Below are positions 15,201 through 28,800 of a stretch of DNA of 64,000 nucleotides, in pieces. The position numbers and the translations under genes were made by a program. This DNA is from Phoronis australis (lineage: Eukaryota; Phoronida; Phoronidae), in contig NMRA01000082.1 of assembly GCA_002633005.1 (NCBI GenBank), positions 876,716 through 940,715 on the forward strand. Reading direction: 5' to 3'. The notes beneath the pieces were generated by a model, which did not search any database, was not told the origin of the DNA, and saw only the letters and a program-made list of their open reading frames with translations. Numbering within the stretch: the stretch's first letter is position 1; every line of letters starts with the position of its first letter.

Positions 15201-18200
15201 AATATTCCAGGAACATTTGTTTGATTTTGTTTTTGGCCGTATTCAAAACATGAAAAAATGCTTTTGAGTTATAAGAGACATCAAAAAATTGTTGATCGTA
15301 ATGTTTCTAACGTTTTGATTTTGATGTATAATATTTAATTGAATGTTAAACTTTTTATGTGATGAGGCCGTCTTGACAGCGTCTAGGTCTGTTTTCTTTC
15401 TCACTTCAATAGAAGCAGTGTTGGAAGCCACGCTCCGTCCACCGACATCGACCTCGCCAAAGCCTAACCTTAAAGCAATGAAATGGCTGCAGGAAGTGGT
15501 CAAAGCAAAAGCGTTCATCATAAAGAACAGGAACGGAGACACTTCTTGCACGGGAACTGACTTAATAGTCAACCCTATTGGTGTGAATGATTTGTGTTTA
15601 AGTTGTTTTGCAGAGACGTCTGAAATGCCCATGATCCTTGTTGGTCGTAAAAACAACTTTTGCAACGCAGTTTATAATCTTCCTCGCAAGAACGCAAATT
15701 ATCTCCTTCTGCATAACACTGGTCTTTTAGTTTTAACACCACGTTGATGTCCACGCTGTAATGACAACCGCGTTTGTTTCATAGGTGTGAGAACCTCGAG
15801 AAAACGCAATATCGCGCGAGATATCGCCATGTATTGCAAGCGAACCACGGGGTTACACTAGTTTCCTTCGCGAGATTGTTGCATCTACGGAACTCTGTTT
15901 TGGTTCAGAATCAATGCGCATCAATGATGAAATCTTTGATTGTACATTTGTCTAGGGTACCTAGAATGATTTATGCATACAATGAGTCCAAAATACAATC
16001 AAACACTGTCTCATTTCTACTTTACCGACATTTTGAGTATGAAAGTAACGTCACCCATTATAAATTCATGTCACTGAGTGTTCAAAACAACTATGTACTT
16101 TTTCTATCTACACCTTGCGTGGGCTAAGTGTGCCAGCCTGGCTTTTGGGGAGAGAAGTGCAAAAACCCGTGCAATTGTGAAAACAATGCGCCATGCGAAA
16201 ACCAAAGAACGGGTGACTGTCCGGGAGGCAGGTGCAAGAAGCGCTTCACGGGACCCGGATGTGCTACTAGTAAGTATTGGAACAAAATCGTGATATTATT
16301 TTAGGTGAATACAGGTATTTCTCCAGTGGTCGGACTATTAAATACTCCAGCCAATCAAATAAATGTCACTTCCGTAGTTAATCGGAGTCTGATCATTGGA
16401 TTGGTAATTCCCATCTGCAGTGTGTTGGGATGCCACACAAGCACACGAACACTCATATCTGACCCGCCCTCTGGTATCCGTGATAGTGACGTTTTACTCT
16501 GTAATATCTTCTTGTTTGTGAACCCTATAGGCGCGTGTGCTAACTTCAGGCACATGGCTAATCATTCTCAATTTGAAAGTCCCTTGACTTGCCACTTGAC
16601 TGAATTGAGGAAGCTCCGAGGGGCGAAATTTGAGAGTAGAACGTATGAATGATCATTGTGAAATACTTCTTATGAGGTCAATGACCCGTACGTTGGTGGA
16701 TCCAACTATTGGAGGCGCTCCGTACTGGCAAATTTTGTATTTTTATGTTCAACAATACCTATTGAGTTCCCAGATTGATCTTCATAAAATTTGGTAGAAA
16801 AATTTCTGAGGGTTGCTTGCTTAGTGTTTCACAGAGACTGTTGATATTTTGACATTGGACGAAACATTAATCTGCAGAAGTCTTAGCCTGTGTCACAAAG
16901 ACTGGGCAAAAGTTGAAAGTCTGAAAATTTGTTTACCAAGTCAAAAAACAGAAGTCCACAATCTGCTCGAATAGAAAAAAACAAAACTTTTCGAGAAACA
17001 CAAAACACGAAACAACTGTTAGCTACTCGTTAGATTTCTGCTTTTGGCTACAGACAGAAGACTGTGATCTCTTCCAGAAGAAAGACTCTGTTGCAGATGA
17101 AGCTAAACGTTCCTAGGCTCTGATTTTGTTAACATTAAAGGTCAATCTCTAACAATAGAGAGACATGGACAATGGATACTAGGAGAATTTTCGACTTTGT
17201 ATTGTGGCACCAGTAAACTTTGGATATGGCTCACGTCAAAAAGAAGGAAAAATACAAAACAACTGAATGAGCTTCCCCCATGTTTGTTCAATATTCATTT
17301 TTGTCATGCCGTGGTTTAGGTCATGTGCTTATCTAAGAGTGATTTGAGGCAGCTACATGAGCTTGAAAGCTTTTGTCGGTCCAAAACAGCTGTGCATTAC
17401 GTTTTCGTTCGCAATTAGTTAAATGAGTACCAAATCGTCAGCGCCATTGGTGCCTTTTTATGGAACTTATCAAAACGTTGATTATAGTCAAGGCTCGAAA
17501 AGTGCTGTTTCCTTAGTGTATAACTTGCTAACGTCTAGGTTTTATTGGGCGCTCTATGATATAATTAAAATGAAAGTTCTTTTCATACACTTTTAGTCTC
17601 TGTGGTTACTGGCAGCTCTAGTGTGACAACTTAAACTGATTTCTCTTGCAGAGATCAAGTGCACCAAGCCCATGGTTTATGGACCAGACTGCAACAAGCC
17701 ATGCAATTGTTTTAACAATGTCCAGTGCGACGACTACAGTGGGAAGTGCGATAAATGTCCTTCTGGGTACAGCGGAGAAGACTGTTTGATAAGTAAGCAA
17801 TAGAATAGAATGGCGGCTGCCGTTGAGACAACGGCGACTAAAACAGCCATGACGACGACCATTCTAAAGATGACCGTGGCAATGATAGTCACAATAAGGA
17901 TAGAAATAACGACAACGACTGTGATGATGATGATGGTTATGGTGGTGGTGGCGGTGATGATGGCGTCGATGACTGCGGTAGATAAGTGATGAAGGCATTA
18001 CTGAATGAGTTGATTGTTGTCATTGTGTTAAAGTGGTGTTGTTGAATAACAACAGTGCATCCCACGTGATACCGTTCTGGTGATGCCAAGATAATCATTG
18101 CCCAGTCCATTATTAACTCTCTCTCACGAACTCTTTGCTTCATTGTAGAAACCACGTGCACGGAAACTTTCGATTTTTATCCACCCTCGGCTTCATATCC

Positions 18201-19788
18201 ATTTACAACATTTCTCTGTGTTGACGGTAAGCGCAGTTAAGTTGGAAAAATCAGTTAACACTCCCAAGACATTAGGTGTATCTTTTTCTATAATGTGACG
18301 TCATGTGACATCAGCGGAGCACCCGTCACTCTAAGTCAAAACAATGTCTGATCTGGGCACAGGCCGTCTAGTCCAAAAAACAATTTACTAAACAACTTCA
18401 AAACACGCCACATTTCCAAACAATGTTACATTCAATCATTTTGCCCATTATCATTATACGACTTGGATCAATCGTGAATATATAAATTCAATGGTCCTTC
18501 ATTCATTCTGACCACTGCTTTGTCAATGCCATTTTTCTTCTATAGAAACTAGTTTGTATGGCAATTGAAACGGAGACCCCATACCAAAACGCGTAATATG
18601 TCTGTTGAGTTTTTCTAATCTATCCAAGAAGCCAGCCATAGTAATTGAGCAACACTAGTAATTATAACAGATTAAAACATGCGCTCTGCAAGTATTATTT
18701 TGTTGCTATTTGACTTGACTTCACTGCTATCCATTCAATTTTTCAGTATGTGTTCAAAACCTCATCTCCAAATATACATGTAGCATGTAATTATATAATT
18801 TAATATATTATAGTACCACTACTTGAGATTTCCTTTAAACTGGATGGCAGAGTCAATAACGACGTGGACGTCAACACGAAAGCTCTTCGCGCACTGGAAA
18901 AAACACTGCAAGTGGCCAAGTCACGAATCACGTCACTGGTAGTTGCTCCAGGTAATATTTAGTCTCCCATTGCGTCTGATATAAACTTGTCAATTATTTG
19001 CTCTATAATTCCAGATGATACATGATAGCCGAGTAAGTGAACTTTGCAATTGCTCTTCTACAGGGACATTACAACGATGTTAGCAAAATGTGTAACTTAG
19101 AATAGTGCTCTTAGCCACAATCATTGTCCTACGAATCTACTGTACGATCCTCTGCAGAAAAAGCAATCTCGTTAGATTTTATAGAGTTAATTAGCAACAA
19201 GAACTAATGAGTGGGCGCCATGCGTAGATGTATTATTTGAATATGTTAACATACTCTTGAAATCGAATGCAGTGTTACTGATTTGACTGTAGATGGAGGC
19301 GAGCATCTCGTGAACTTATATTTAAGACCTCCTTCAACAAGTTCGGAGAAGCTAGATTCCGAAGTGATAGCCACACTGAGCAATCTGGTTAATGGAGGAA
19401 ATGTCGTGTTTGAACACCCGGTTGGCAACAAAATAAAGGCCAAGACCGACCGCCTACATATAAAACCAGTGCTTGAGGAGCCGGACAGAGGTTGGGAAAT
19501 GTTTTCAGTTTGTCTTATTATTTTCGGGGTATACGAATCTCCGTGATACTCATGCGAGTTACACGAGGATCCAGTCTTGCAATCCATCATTCTTTTAAAG
19601 CATTCATTTGCGACTGATATTTTTGAAAGTCAAATCTACAAAAACGAGAGTATTTGTATAAAGGGTGTCCCAAATTTATTGACCGTTTGATTTGCACATC
19701 AAAATCCGGAAGCATGTACTATTCTGATAAAGCGATGACAAATGCTCACGTTTGTTTATCATGCATGTGTGTGGTTACGCGCGCACAC

Positions 19789-19833
<45 letters not shown>

Positions 19834-22800
19834 GAACACGCGCACATACACAAAGATCACCTGCGCACGCGCGCGCACATATAAACACACATACCAACCC
19901 ACCCACACACACACCTGCACACGCACAGAGAACACGCCCACACAGAGAACACGAGCGCACGCGCACGCGCACGCGCTCACACACAAACTTGCATACTTAC
20001 ACATAACAGAACGTCCTAGAAGAGATCATTCTGCGTGCCAGCAATTTCACTCCTGTTAGCAATTTTCCAAAGAACAACTAACTGTGCAGACATTTCAGCG
20101 TCAGACCCATTCAAGTTTTAGGCTTGTATATCGAAATATTCAGACGTTAAATACTGTACAACGTGGAATTAGGACGAGTTCATAGGGAGGTGAAGGGTCT
20201 AAGATGAACGTGACGTGTGATGAAAGCAATGCTTCAAATGCGATTACAAGTGACGTAATGTTTGCATGGCTGCTAGGGATGGCCATTCTTAGTGAAACTT
20301 AGTGGTTAATTGTTTTGAAGCAGTCATACTCATAGCGAATTTCGTCTCCACTCATCACATTGTTTATTTCTTTCCTTCGAGATACAAAGCGATGTTAGAT
20401 AAATACCATGTATGGCAGGCGATCATATACTAAAATTCGTGAGTCTGAATTTTTCATTTTTCAAGTATTTACCATACAAAGAAAAGACACGGGAATAATC
20501 AAAATGTCATTTTAAATCATTTCACTATTATTAATTTTAAGCTCCAATTACATAGCGTGTACATTCAAATTAGAGTGTGATACCGTATGGGGGCAACATG
20601 TAGACATGAATTGCCGTCGACACGTACATACATGCAAACAGGAGTAGAAACTGTACGCGTACATGTCAGTGTCGTTACAAAACGGCGTTGGCAAATTATG
20701 ACAGTGGCCAGATTAATGTTTATTGGGAAACTCCATGCTATAAAAGTTCTGGATTCATACAAACTGTAAAATGCCGCCACAGCCCCTGTTTATACGACAA
20801 TGAGAACAGTTTCATGCACACGGAAAATCGGTCATAATCGATCTATAGATTTATTTTATATTTTGTTCTCAGTGGTTTGAATGTATAATTTTCTATCGTA
20901 TTACAGTGAAAATGGTCAGAATAATTGCCGATATTAACAAGAATTCAGTGGTTGACAAAGATCTCAAGGTTGCTGTAGAAGATTTTTTTCGTCACATCAA
21001 CCCTACGTTTAAAGAAGACAAAACTAGATATACGAAGCCATATGTATCACCAAGTAAGCGGTTTACTTCTAAAGTTGGTAAAGTTGATAAACACAAAGGC
21101 ATCGTCATTGGTTAATTATAATCGATCGCGTGAACGTTGTATCCGTGTTCGTTAAAACTTATTGTATAAAGGTTATTCTGCATTACAGCCTTGTGGAAAA
21201 GAACTTAATAAGCGAATGAACGCTAAAAAATGGTTCTTTGTGATGCAACATTTTGTCATGGAACGCAGGTTTATTGTGACTTGAAATGCACGTACCCGTA
21301 TTGATATACATGTTCATGTAAATATTAAGAATCCATTCGGAAGTCTTTTCTTTTTTTATCTTGAAATTTGTTCCCATATTATTTTTCTTGCTGCCAACAG
21401 GGGGCAAGTTAATCGTTGAACTACAACCGCCCGTAGCAAAAGCAACGACATTTAGTAGCACCGTTATAAAACGACTACAGCAGGTATTCAATAAAGACAG
21501 CCACATAACGGACGGTCAAGGAAACACCGTATTTACTGTAAAAGGAGGGACAGTTACATACGATGTTGGACCGAAGACTGTCCCCCCTGGAGTTGTTGGA
21601 TGTAAGTTTTTGCTGGTAGATACGTGTTTGTTTTGCATAAATGTGACTTAAGAGCCGAGGCTATCGATGACATTTCTCCTCTGTTTCTGGAGAAGCGCTT
21701 GCTACCCAAGCTCTGCTCCTCCTTGTATACTTGAATAAAGTTTTGGTAAACTGCCTGGCGGAAAGTATACACCTATCTCTAGATTGGAGTAACGGTTGCA
21801 AACATCTGGTGGAGTGCTTGTTGACCTAAAATTGGCATTTGCCTCCAGACGAGAACAAAAAGTCAACTGGTTATGGTGAAGCAATCCAGCACTCCGTTCC
21901 TCAACATGTCCCCATATGGTTCTGAAGAAACGTGTGGTAGCTAGCGCTGTCACGTTCTATAGCGGAGAGCAATGGTAGTCTATTTCTGGGGAGGTGAATA
22001 GTTGCGCTAGTGTTTTAGTATCCCCCGGACGAGCACAATGGCCAATTTGGGCTTGTATAATTTCTTGGTGACGCAGAATACTTTGTTGTTTATTTCAAGT
22101 CTTTCTTCAGTCCGATACTCCCATACACCCCAGACACACATACCATAGAACATAAAAACATAATGTTTATCTGCGGTGTATACATTTGTGACCGGATATT
22201 GGACTTGAAATCCTGTGACTTACATAAACATTCACATTTTGTTGCATACATGTACAACTGTACTTGGTTGCATCTTACCGTTACCAGGACTTTAGAATTG
22301 TTCCTTTCTTTGTGCAGCGGAAAAAGTCAAAGTATCATTTTTCGTTAAGTGCCAGCTGCAGGTTTCCTCTGGGACAGATGTGTTCAAATATATCGCCATA
22401 ACACTGCGTACAACACTCGACGTCTCCAAGGAAAGGATTGCTGATATGACGTCAACAGCACATGGAGAGTGTACGTCAGTTTCTGTACAATCTTCTCGGC
22501 ATTTGCATGGGCTCACACTAAACCCTGCTTATAGAGCAACGGTTTGATGTCATAAGACTAAAATCGTTGTAATAAATGTCTGGCAATAGTGTTGTCTGTA
22601 ACGTATGTGGAAGATAAGCTACTAAACAGAAATTGTACCGCTTTTCTGCTTCTTATTCCCTACAAATAATACACTTATAACTATGTTAACTGATTATCAA
22701 CAATTTTGATCGTACAAAACCTAAGAGGCAAGTTTATGCTCATGCCCACGCCATTTGTCAGAAAGAGTTGAACGTTGGGAATTGAAGCTTTGTTCTGCAG

Positions 22801-25800
22801 GAGTGAACCTCGACTTAAACCGTCCATTCCGTGACTGTCGTGCTTGGCTCCGTTATGTTTTTGTATGGGATTGCGATGTTCACTCGTCGCAGGACACCAG
22901 TTTATGTGACTCAAATTTGTTTTAACCTCACACTTGCAAAAGTTGTGTTACTTGTATAGAAGAAAATTTGCTGTTTGCGTAATTGAGAACAGTTGCCACT
23001 TGTTATGCCGAACTTCCAACTCATGACATGCGTAGAATCGCCTTTGTACTGTTGCAGACACCTTGATCACGTTCAATCTCCTTGCTCCGACGGGGCTGTC
23101 TACCAAGTTATCAAGTCGAGCGCTTCACGACTGGAACACGAAAGTCTACGAAGGATCAGTCGTCGTAGTCGACGATCAAGGAAAAACGGTGTGCACTGTC
23201 CCTAAACAAGTACCCACAATTGAACCGACAACGAGTGTTACAGAAATTGTAGACAAACGTGAGTCAAATTAGCAAATCCGGCACTAGCAGTTGCGTCGCG
23301 TTCACCATGTTTTCCGTTTTGAGGTCTCGCAAGCGTTATCTAAATATGACGCAAGTGTCCAGAGAGATAACAACAATAAGAACAGAAATGTCCTATGCAG
23401 GGGTGGATCCGGGATTTTGAGTTAGGGCGGCCAGGGCAGAGTATTAGCCAGGATTTCGCTCGTGAGACATTCGTACCCCTACAGCCAAATGGAATCTGGG
23501 AGAATTTTACGGGGTCATGGCCCCCTTGCCCCCTCCGCCTCTAAATCCGCCCCTGCTAGATGTTCTTAATGACATTTTACTAGGAATGTTACCAAACAAT
23601 TTTAAAGGGTCTGCGGCAAAGTAATCAAACATTATTCAAAGCGTTCTACCCAAGACTTTGTTGGCTGTGTAATTGCTTAGTACTGCACTTTATTTCCGGT
23701 GACACGATAACGTGCACTGTCTAGTAAACTATTCCGTAGAGGCAAGAATCTAGCGAACTCGCGTCGGTCAAACATTTGCTCCTCAAACTGTTTTTTGATT
23801 AGCCATGTTTCAACATAAACCAAATTTCGACAGAACTAGGGATTGTGCTATTCCAAACTTTCACAAAAACCGGCTTTGGTAGTACTTCGCGTCCCTACAT
23901 GTACGTCAGTTTTTTTTTAAGCGACGCACCCCACGATCGAATAGAAACATTTAATGTCAAATAGCCCGCAGTCGTAAGAAAGGGTTAACGTAATACATGC
24001 GATAGAACTTGGATATCTCTCTGTGAACACTATGTTATTGAATGGAGTGAAAGGACCTCTAGTTAGGATCTGCTCGTTGGTCGAAAGGGTGAAGATAAAA
24101 AGCGTCTGGTTTCGAAGGATCGGGAGTAACCAGTCACAGTAGTTGATTTGGAAACTTAGGTTGAATGCTCAATGCCGGCACCATGCAAGACTTCAAAAAC
24201 CTCGATTTTAAGAAAATCATTGGTCACGTAATTACATGGTCATCACTACCATTTTGAAGAAGGTATTACAAGCAAATATTTGAGGACATGAATAATTTCA
24301 ACGATTTGAGAATAACTCACGTTTTGTTGCATTTCTAGTTTCCAAAGTTGTGGCGTCGTTCAGATTGATATGCAGCAAAACTAAAATACAGACACTAGAA
24401 GACCACCTTAAAGAATCTCTACCACGTATTCTCGGCTTTGCTAAAACGAGGCTGGAAAAGACCACAGTGTTGAAAAGAACAGACGGTAGTTCTCAAGTTT
24501 TCATTATGCAACTATTTATTTGATGTATTTACTAGGTTATTTGTATTTAAAAGGAATGAATTACAATTATGTAATATAAATGAAATATTGGCCATTGGTT
24601 TTCCTTTTCGTATTCAGGATACCACGTGTCTGTGGTTATTCTACCACCTACGAAGTTTTCGACAAAGAAATCGAGTGAAATATTGGCCTCCTTGAACAGA
24701 ATGCTATTCAACGGAGAACTGAAAGTAGGGGACGCTAACGCCGAAGTATGTACGACAGATCCAAAACAACCAGCACTGGTTGTAGATCCCGTCGGCCCAG
24801 AGCCACCAGGCGTAAGTAAAGGTCAGTTGTGTGAGAACTTGTGCTAAGTTTGAGTTGAGTTGAAGCAATGCATCTCGACTGGTCCAGTCTTTAAATCACC
24901 AATGGGTGAATCAAGAATGCCAAATTTAGTGCATGTGACTATTTCCGCAGAATTGGGCTAGTCACAACACAGGCAGATGGCAATCAAGAGATTCACAAAG
25001 GCTCGTATCAAAATTCTCATTTTTAGGTGACGTGAATGGGCGAATTTTTTGAGCAAAACGATGTTAACTAAAATGCGCTAAAATGATGGCTTTCAAATCG
25101 CTTCAATGCTTAATGTATTATAATGTTTATAAATAACAGGTGACTTCTCTGAGTTACCTGTTGTAATTAAGGTAAAGCCATGTTCCTGTCTCATGGGGGT
25201 CATCGTACATGTACAACCATACTGTTGGGGTGGTCTCATTCCAGGGAAGCGAAAAACCGGAAGTATTTCCCAAGTGCATCACCGTAAGAGATTCTCAAGT
25301 TCGTAATGTGTTGATCTCATGTCAATATAATCGATATCGCGCGCAAACAAATAAGCAAAACGTATCTCGAGGATGCAAACTAATTAGTGCACGCAGCCAT
25401 ATATCTACAATATATTCCGTTCATTTCAAGTTTGCTCTTGATTGACAGAAGTACATTGAGTTGGCCGTAAAATATGCTATATATCAACAAGAGGTACGTT
25501 TCTTCGTTTGTTCTCCGTATTTTGCTGATTTACATTGCGAGAACCAAGCACATCGTAAAATTATATTTACTCCTTCATTGGAAAATAGTGAGACAAGCAT
25601 ATCAGAATACATTTGAATTTACGTGTTTTCGAGCCCTGCCTTGCGTTCCAAGGAAAGCGCTTCGAAGAGCTTGCCTTATTGAACGCAAGGCTGATTGACT
25701 GGAATTGTTTGCTTCGTTGACATGTTTGTATTATCCATATGCCCCGATGCCAAACTTTACTCGAAAATCCTTTTGAGAATTTGTCAACGGCTTTGCATGT

Positions 25801-28800
25801 AGTTCTTGAGTAGAGTCTCAAGATATAATTGATGCTCTTGACCCAATTTCATGAACAGTAACTTAACTGTAATATTTTGTGTTCTGCTTTAGGGCAGCCT
25901 CAAACTTCTCTGTACTCTGTATTTGAGGATATTTCGATTTAATTTTGAGTTAATAATCAGTATTCACATCTGCCCATTGCTACAGTCAACCTATCAATTC
26001 GAAATCAAATTAGATTTTGTCGCTCTTTTCCTGGGTCAACAAGTGCAATCTTGCCTTTTGTATTGATCCTCATTACTGATTTAAAGTGTACTCAAAGATT
26101 CTTATCTTACGCTCACACTAATATAGAAAAGAGACCTGCATGCCGGACTAGGTCATAAGACAACAGTGATGACATGAGATGAGGATCATGATGGAAATGT
26201 TAGCAATCGACCTATCGCCAGAGCCTTCTTGACACACCTTCGTTTCTAAGCCGCCGTTTTACCCGACAAAGAACACGTTGCCGGGTAAAACGTATTGTTT
26301 GTCGGTCTACAGTTCGCAAGGGGTGGAGTTTGAGATAGGTCAATTGACATTGGTCCTTTTCAGATAAGGATAACAAGGTGTCGGTTACCCTGGACTGTAC
26401 GTCTACGAAGTTTGACAATAAAGAACAGCTTGCTACCGATGCGCTTGTAGACGTTACGCAAGTAAAGCCAGAGAGGATAGCAAGCTTGAAGTTTCACCAA
26501 AGTGGTTCTAGTAAGATAGCGTGCAGTCTTAAAATTGTTTCACTTGATTTGCCATGAATACTAGTTGGTTACATACATCTTCTCTTCCCTGGTCGAAATC
26601 AAATTCGTCTCACGCTGTTCACATTTCATTTCTTCGTATTTCCCTTTTAAATAAATCAGCAGGTCATTTGTCACTGAAGGCGAAACCTTGTCAAGCGTGC
26701 AACGTAATCGTGCCGTCGTGGGCAATGGTAGATGAAACTTATTTCGTGTTCGTCAACAGAAACCGTTTTGGAATTTACGCTGCGTCCACCGACGGCAACA
26801 TCACCAATGCCAAGCGGGAAAGCGCTGATGTGGTTGCAAGCGGCGGTCAACGAAAAAGTTTTCGTCATCAAGAACAAAGACGGAAATAATGCTTGCAAAG
26901 GAACAGCTGTTGTCGTCAACCCAAGTAGGAAAGCTTTTTACATGTACTTACTTTGTGAATAGGCATTGTAAAATGACATGAAAACTGCTAAAAGAAAGGT
27001 GCAATACTACGACAGCTAACCGGTTAAATTCTGTAAACGTGCTGTAGTTTTCAAAATAAATGGGACGACGGTGAAGTTTGTCAGAATTTCGGCACACAAA
27101 ATTGCATTTAAATATCAATTTCTTCATCCATCCAGGAAAATTTATAATCAAAGACTATTGAACCTGTTCATATGGTCTATTGTACTTAATAAAATCCTTA
27201 AGGTCTCGGGAGTCTCCTGTTCCTTTCTTGAAGAGTGGTTGGATGATTGGCATAGACTCTATTCACACGGCGGACATTAAAATCCAAAGCGAGGCTCACT
27301 GCGATAAACAAAGCGAAAGTAGACATTGCGTGAGTTAAATAGCCGGTCTTTCGAGTCCAACCTGGATATTGAATTTTAATAATGTGTCAACAATTAAACC
27401 ACACAGACGTAGAAAATTACATTACAGAACATGTTAAGGCATCAAAGAGTTGTCTGACGTAAGGGTTTAATTTTTTTCGGAAAACTAGGTTCGAAACATG
27501 AAAAGTAAATATGACCAAATTGCGGCGATCGTAGTGTTACGGATTAGGTATTATGCTGAATGCAGGGTTACTTTTTTTCTTGTAAATTGTTGATCAAAAT
27601 ACTTTCTACGCGGACCAGGTCATCTGCTCGTATTGTTAACAAGTTGAAGACATATTCGACAGTGGTGTCTGTCATGTGCAATTAGTCACATCTGGTTTAA
27701 TTTGTTGATCAAGAATATTAAAATCAAGCATAATCTGATCCTATGCACTCCCTGGGACTAACAGTTGATTTGTCATTGATCTGAAAGAACAATTGATGTT
27801 ATTAAATATATTTTTTATTAAAATAATATACCAGACTCGTAATTGAAAATAATTTGACCATCAATTATGCTTTCTTGGTTGTAATAATGCTTACGTCTAT
27901 TTCATGTGTTAGATTTCAAGTATCAATTTGGACCAAGTTGAATTTTAAAATTAAAACACCTAATTCGTTCGTCCAAAACCTAACCTCGCTTTAGAACTCA
28001 ATTTCAGTTAACTGGACATTGAAATCATAGTTATCATGTTTCTGCAGGAACCTCGTGCATCCGAGGGGAAAGGTGCTAGTGCCTACCTGAGAGGCGATTT
28101 TTTCGCCGAGTGAGGGTGGGAACAGTCTACCTCCCGATCACCATCAATAGCACCCCTGCCCTGTTGCAAGCTCTCATAGCCTCTGTCTCATTTTAAAGTA
28201 GCCTTTTGTGCTCTTAAAAATTGTCACCTGTGTGGTTACAGGTTATGTGAACTCAGAGAGATTTTTCACTAGGGGAATTTTTATGCCTCGTGGGGGGAAT
28301 TTCGCGTGATATTTCAATATTTTTGAGAGAGGAATAGGGCCGATATTGGGCCCTAAATTTGAGGGATTGAGGGCTCTGTCCTTTTTGGAAAGAAAAATTA
28401 TAATGTTTCAACCCGTAGCACTAGGGGCGGATCCAGGATTTTGAATTGGGGGGGGCAGGCACAGCAATAAGCAACATTTCGGCAGATGCGCGCGCCCAGC
28501 CTAAAATCTGGGGATGCAGGGGTCTTGAATTCTTGGGTTTGCGGACCTGTTGACTAAAAAAAACGGTAAACGGGGTTCATTCAGCGCCTATGCGTTGTTT
28601 ATTCACCCCCAAGACCCCCTGGTTGCGCACGTGTGCTAGTCAGCAATTCGCACCCGAACTCAAAAATGGGATCTGATACAATTTTAGTGCCCCCCCCCCA
28701 AATCCGTAGTCATGAAAATACAACCTGGCTGGCCCATTCTCTGGTCGTTACCATGATGTTTGACAACTGACCGAGATGCGACAAAATATGATCTAACTTT

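Noticed and set aside
19654-20059. His/Thr-rich and Cys/Val-rich open frames
   Set aside because: Translations of a CA microsatellite.
24811-24816. Strong donor gtaagt in module 2 exon 11
   Set aside because: It would end the exon in phase 0 and break the frame; the homologous exon in module 1 uses the later gtcagt.
28060-28160. Possible structured small RNA (short GC stems such as ggcgattttttcgcc)
   Set aside because: Checked against remembered U1 and U5 features without match; no promoter or terminator evidence.
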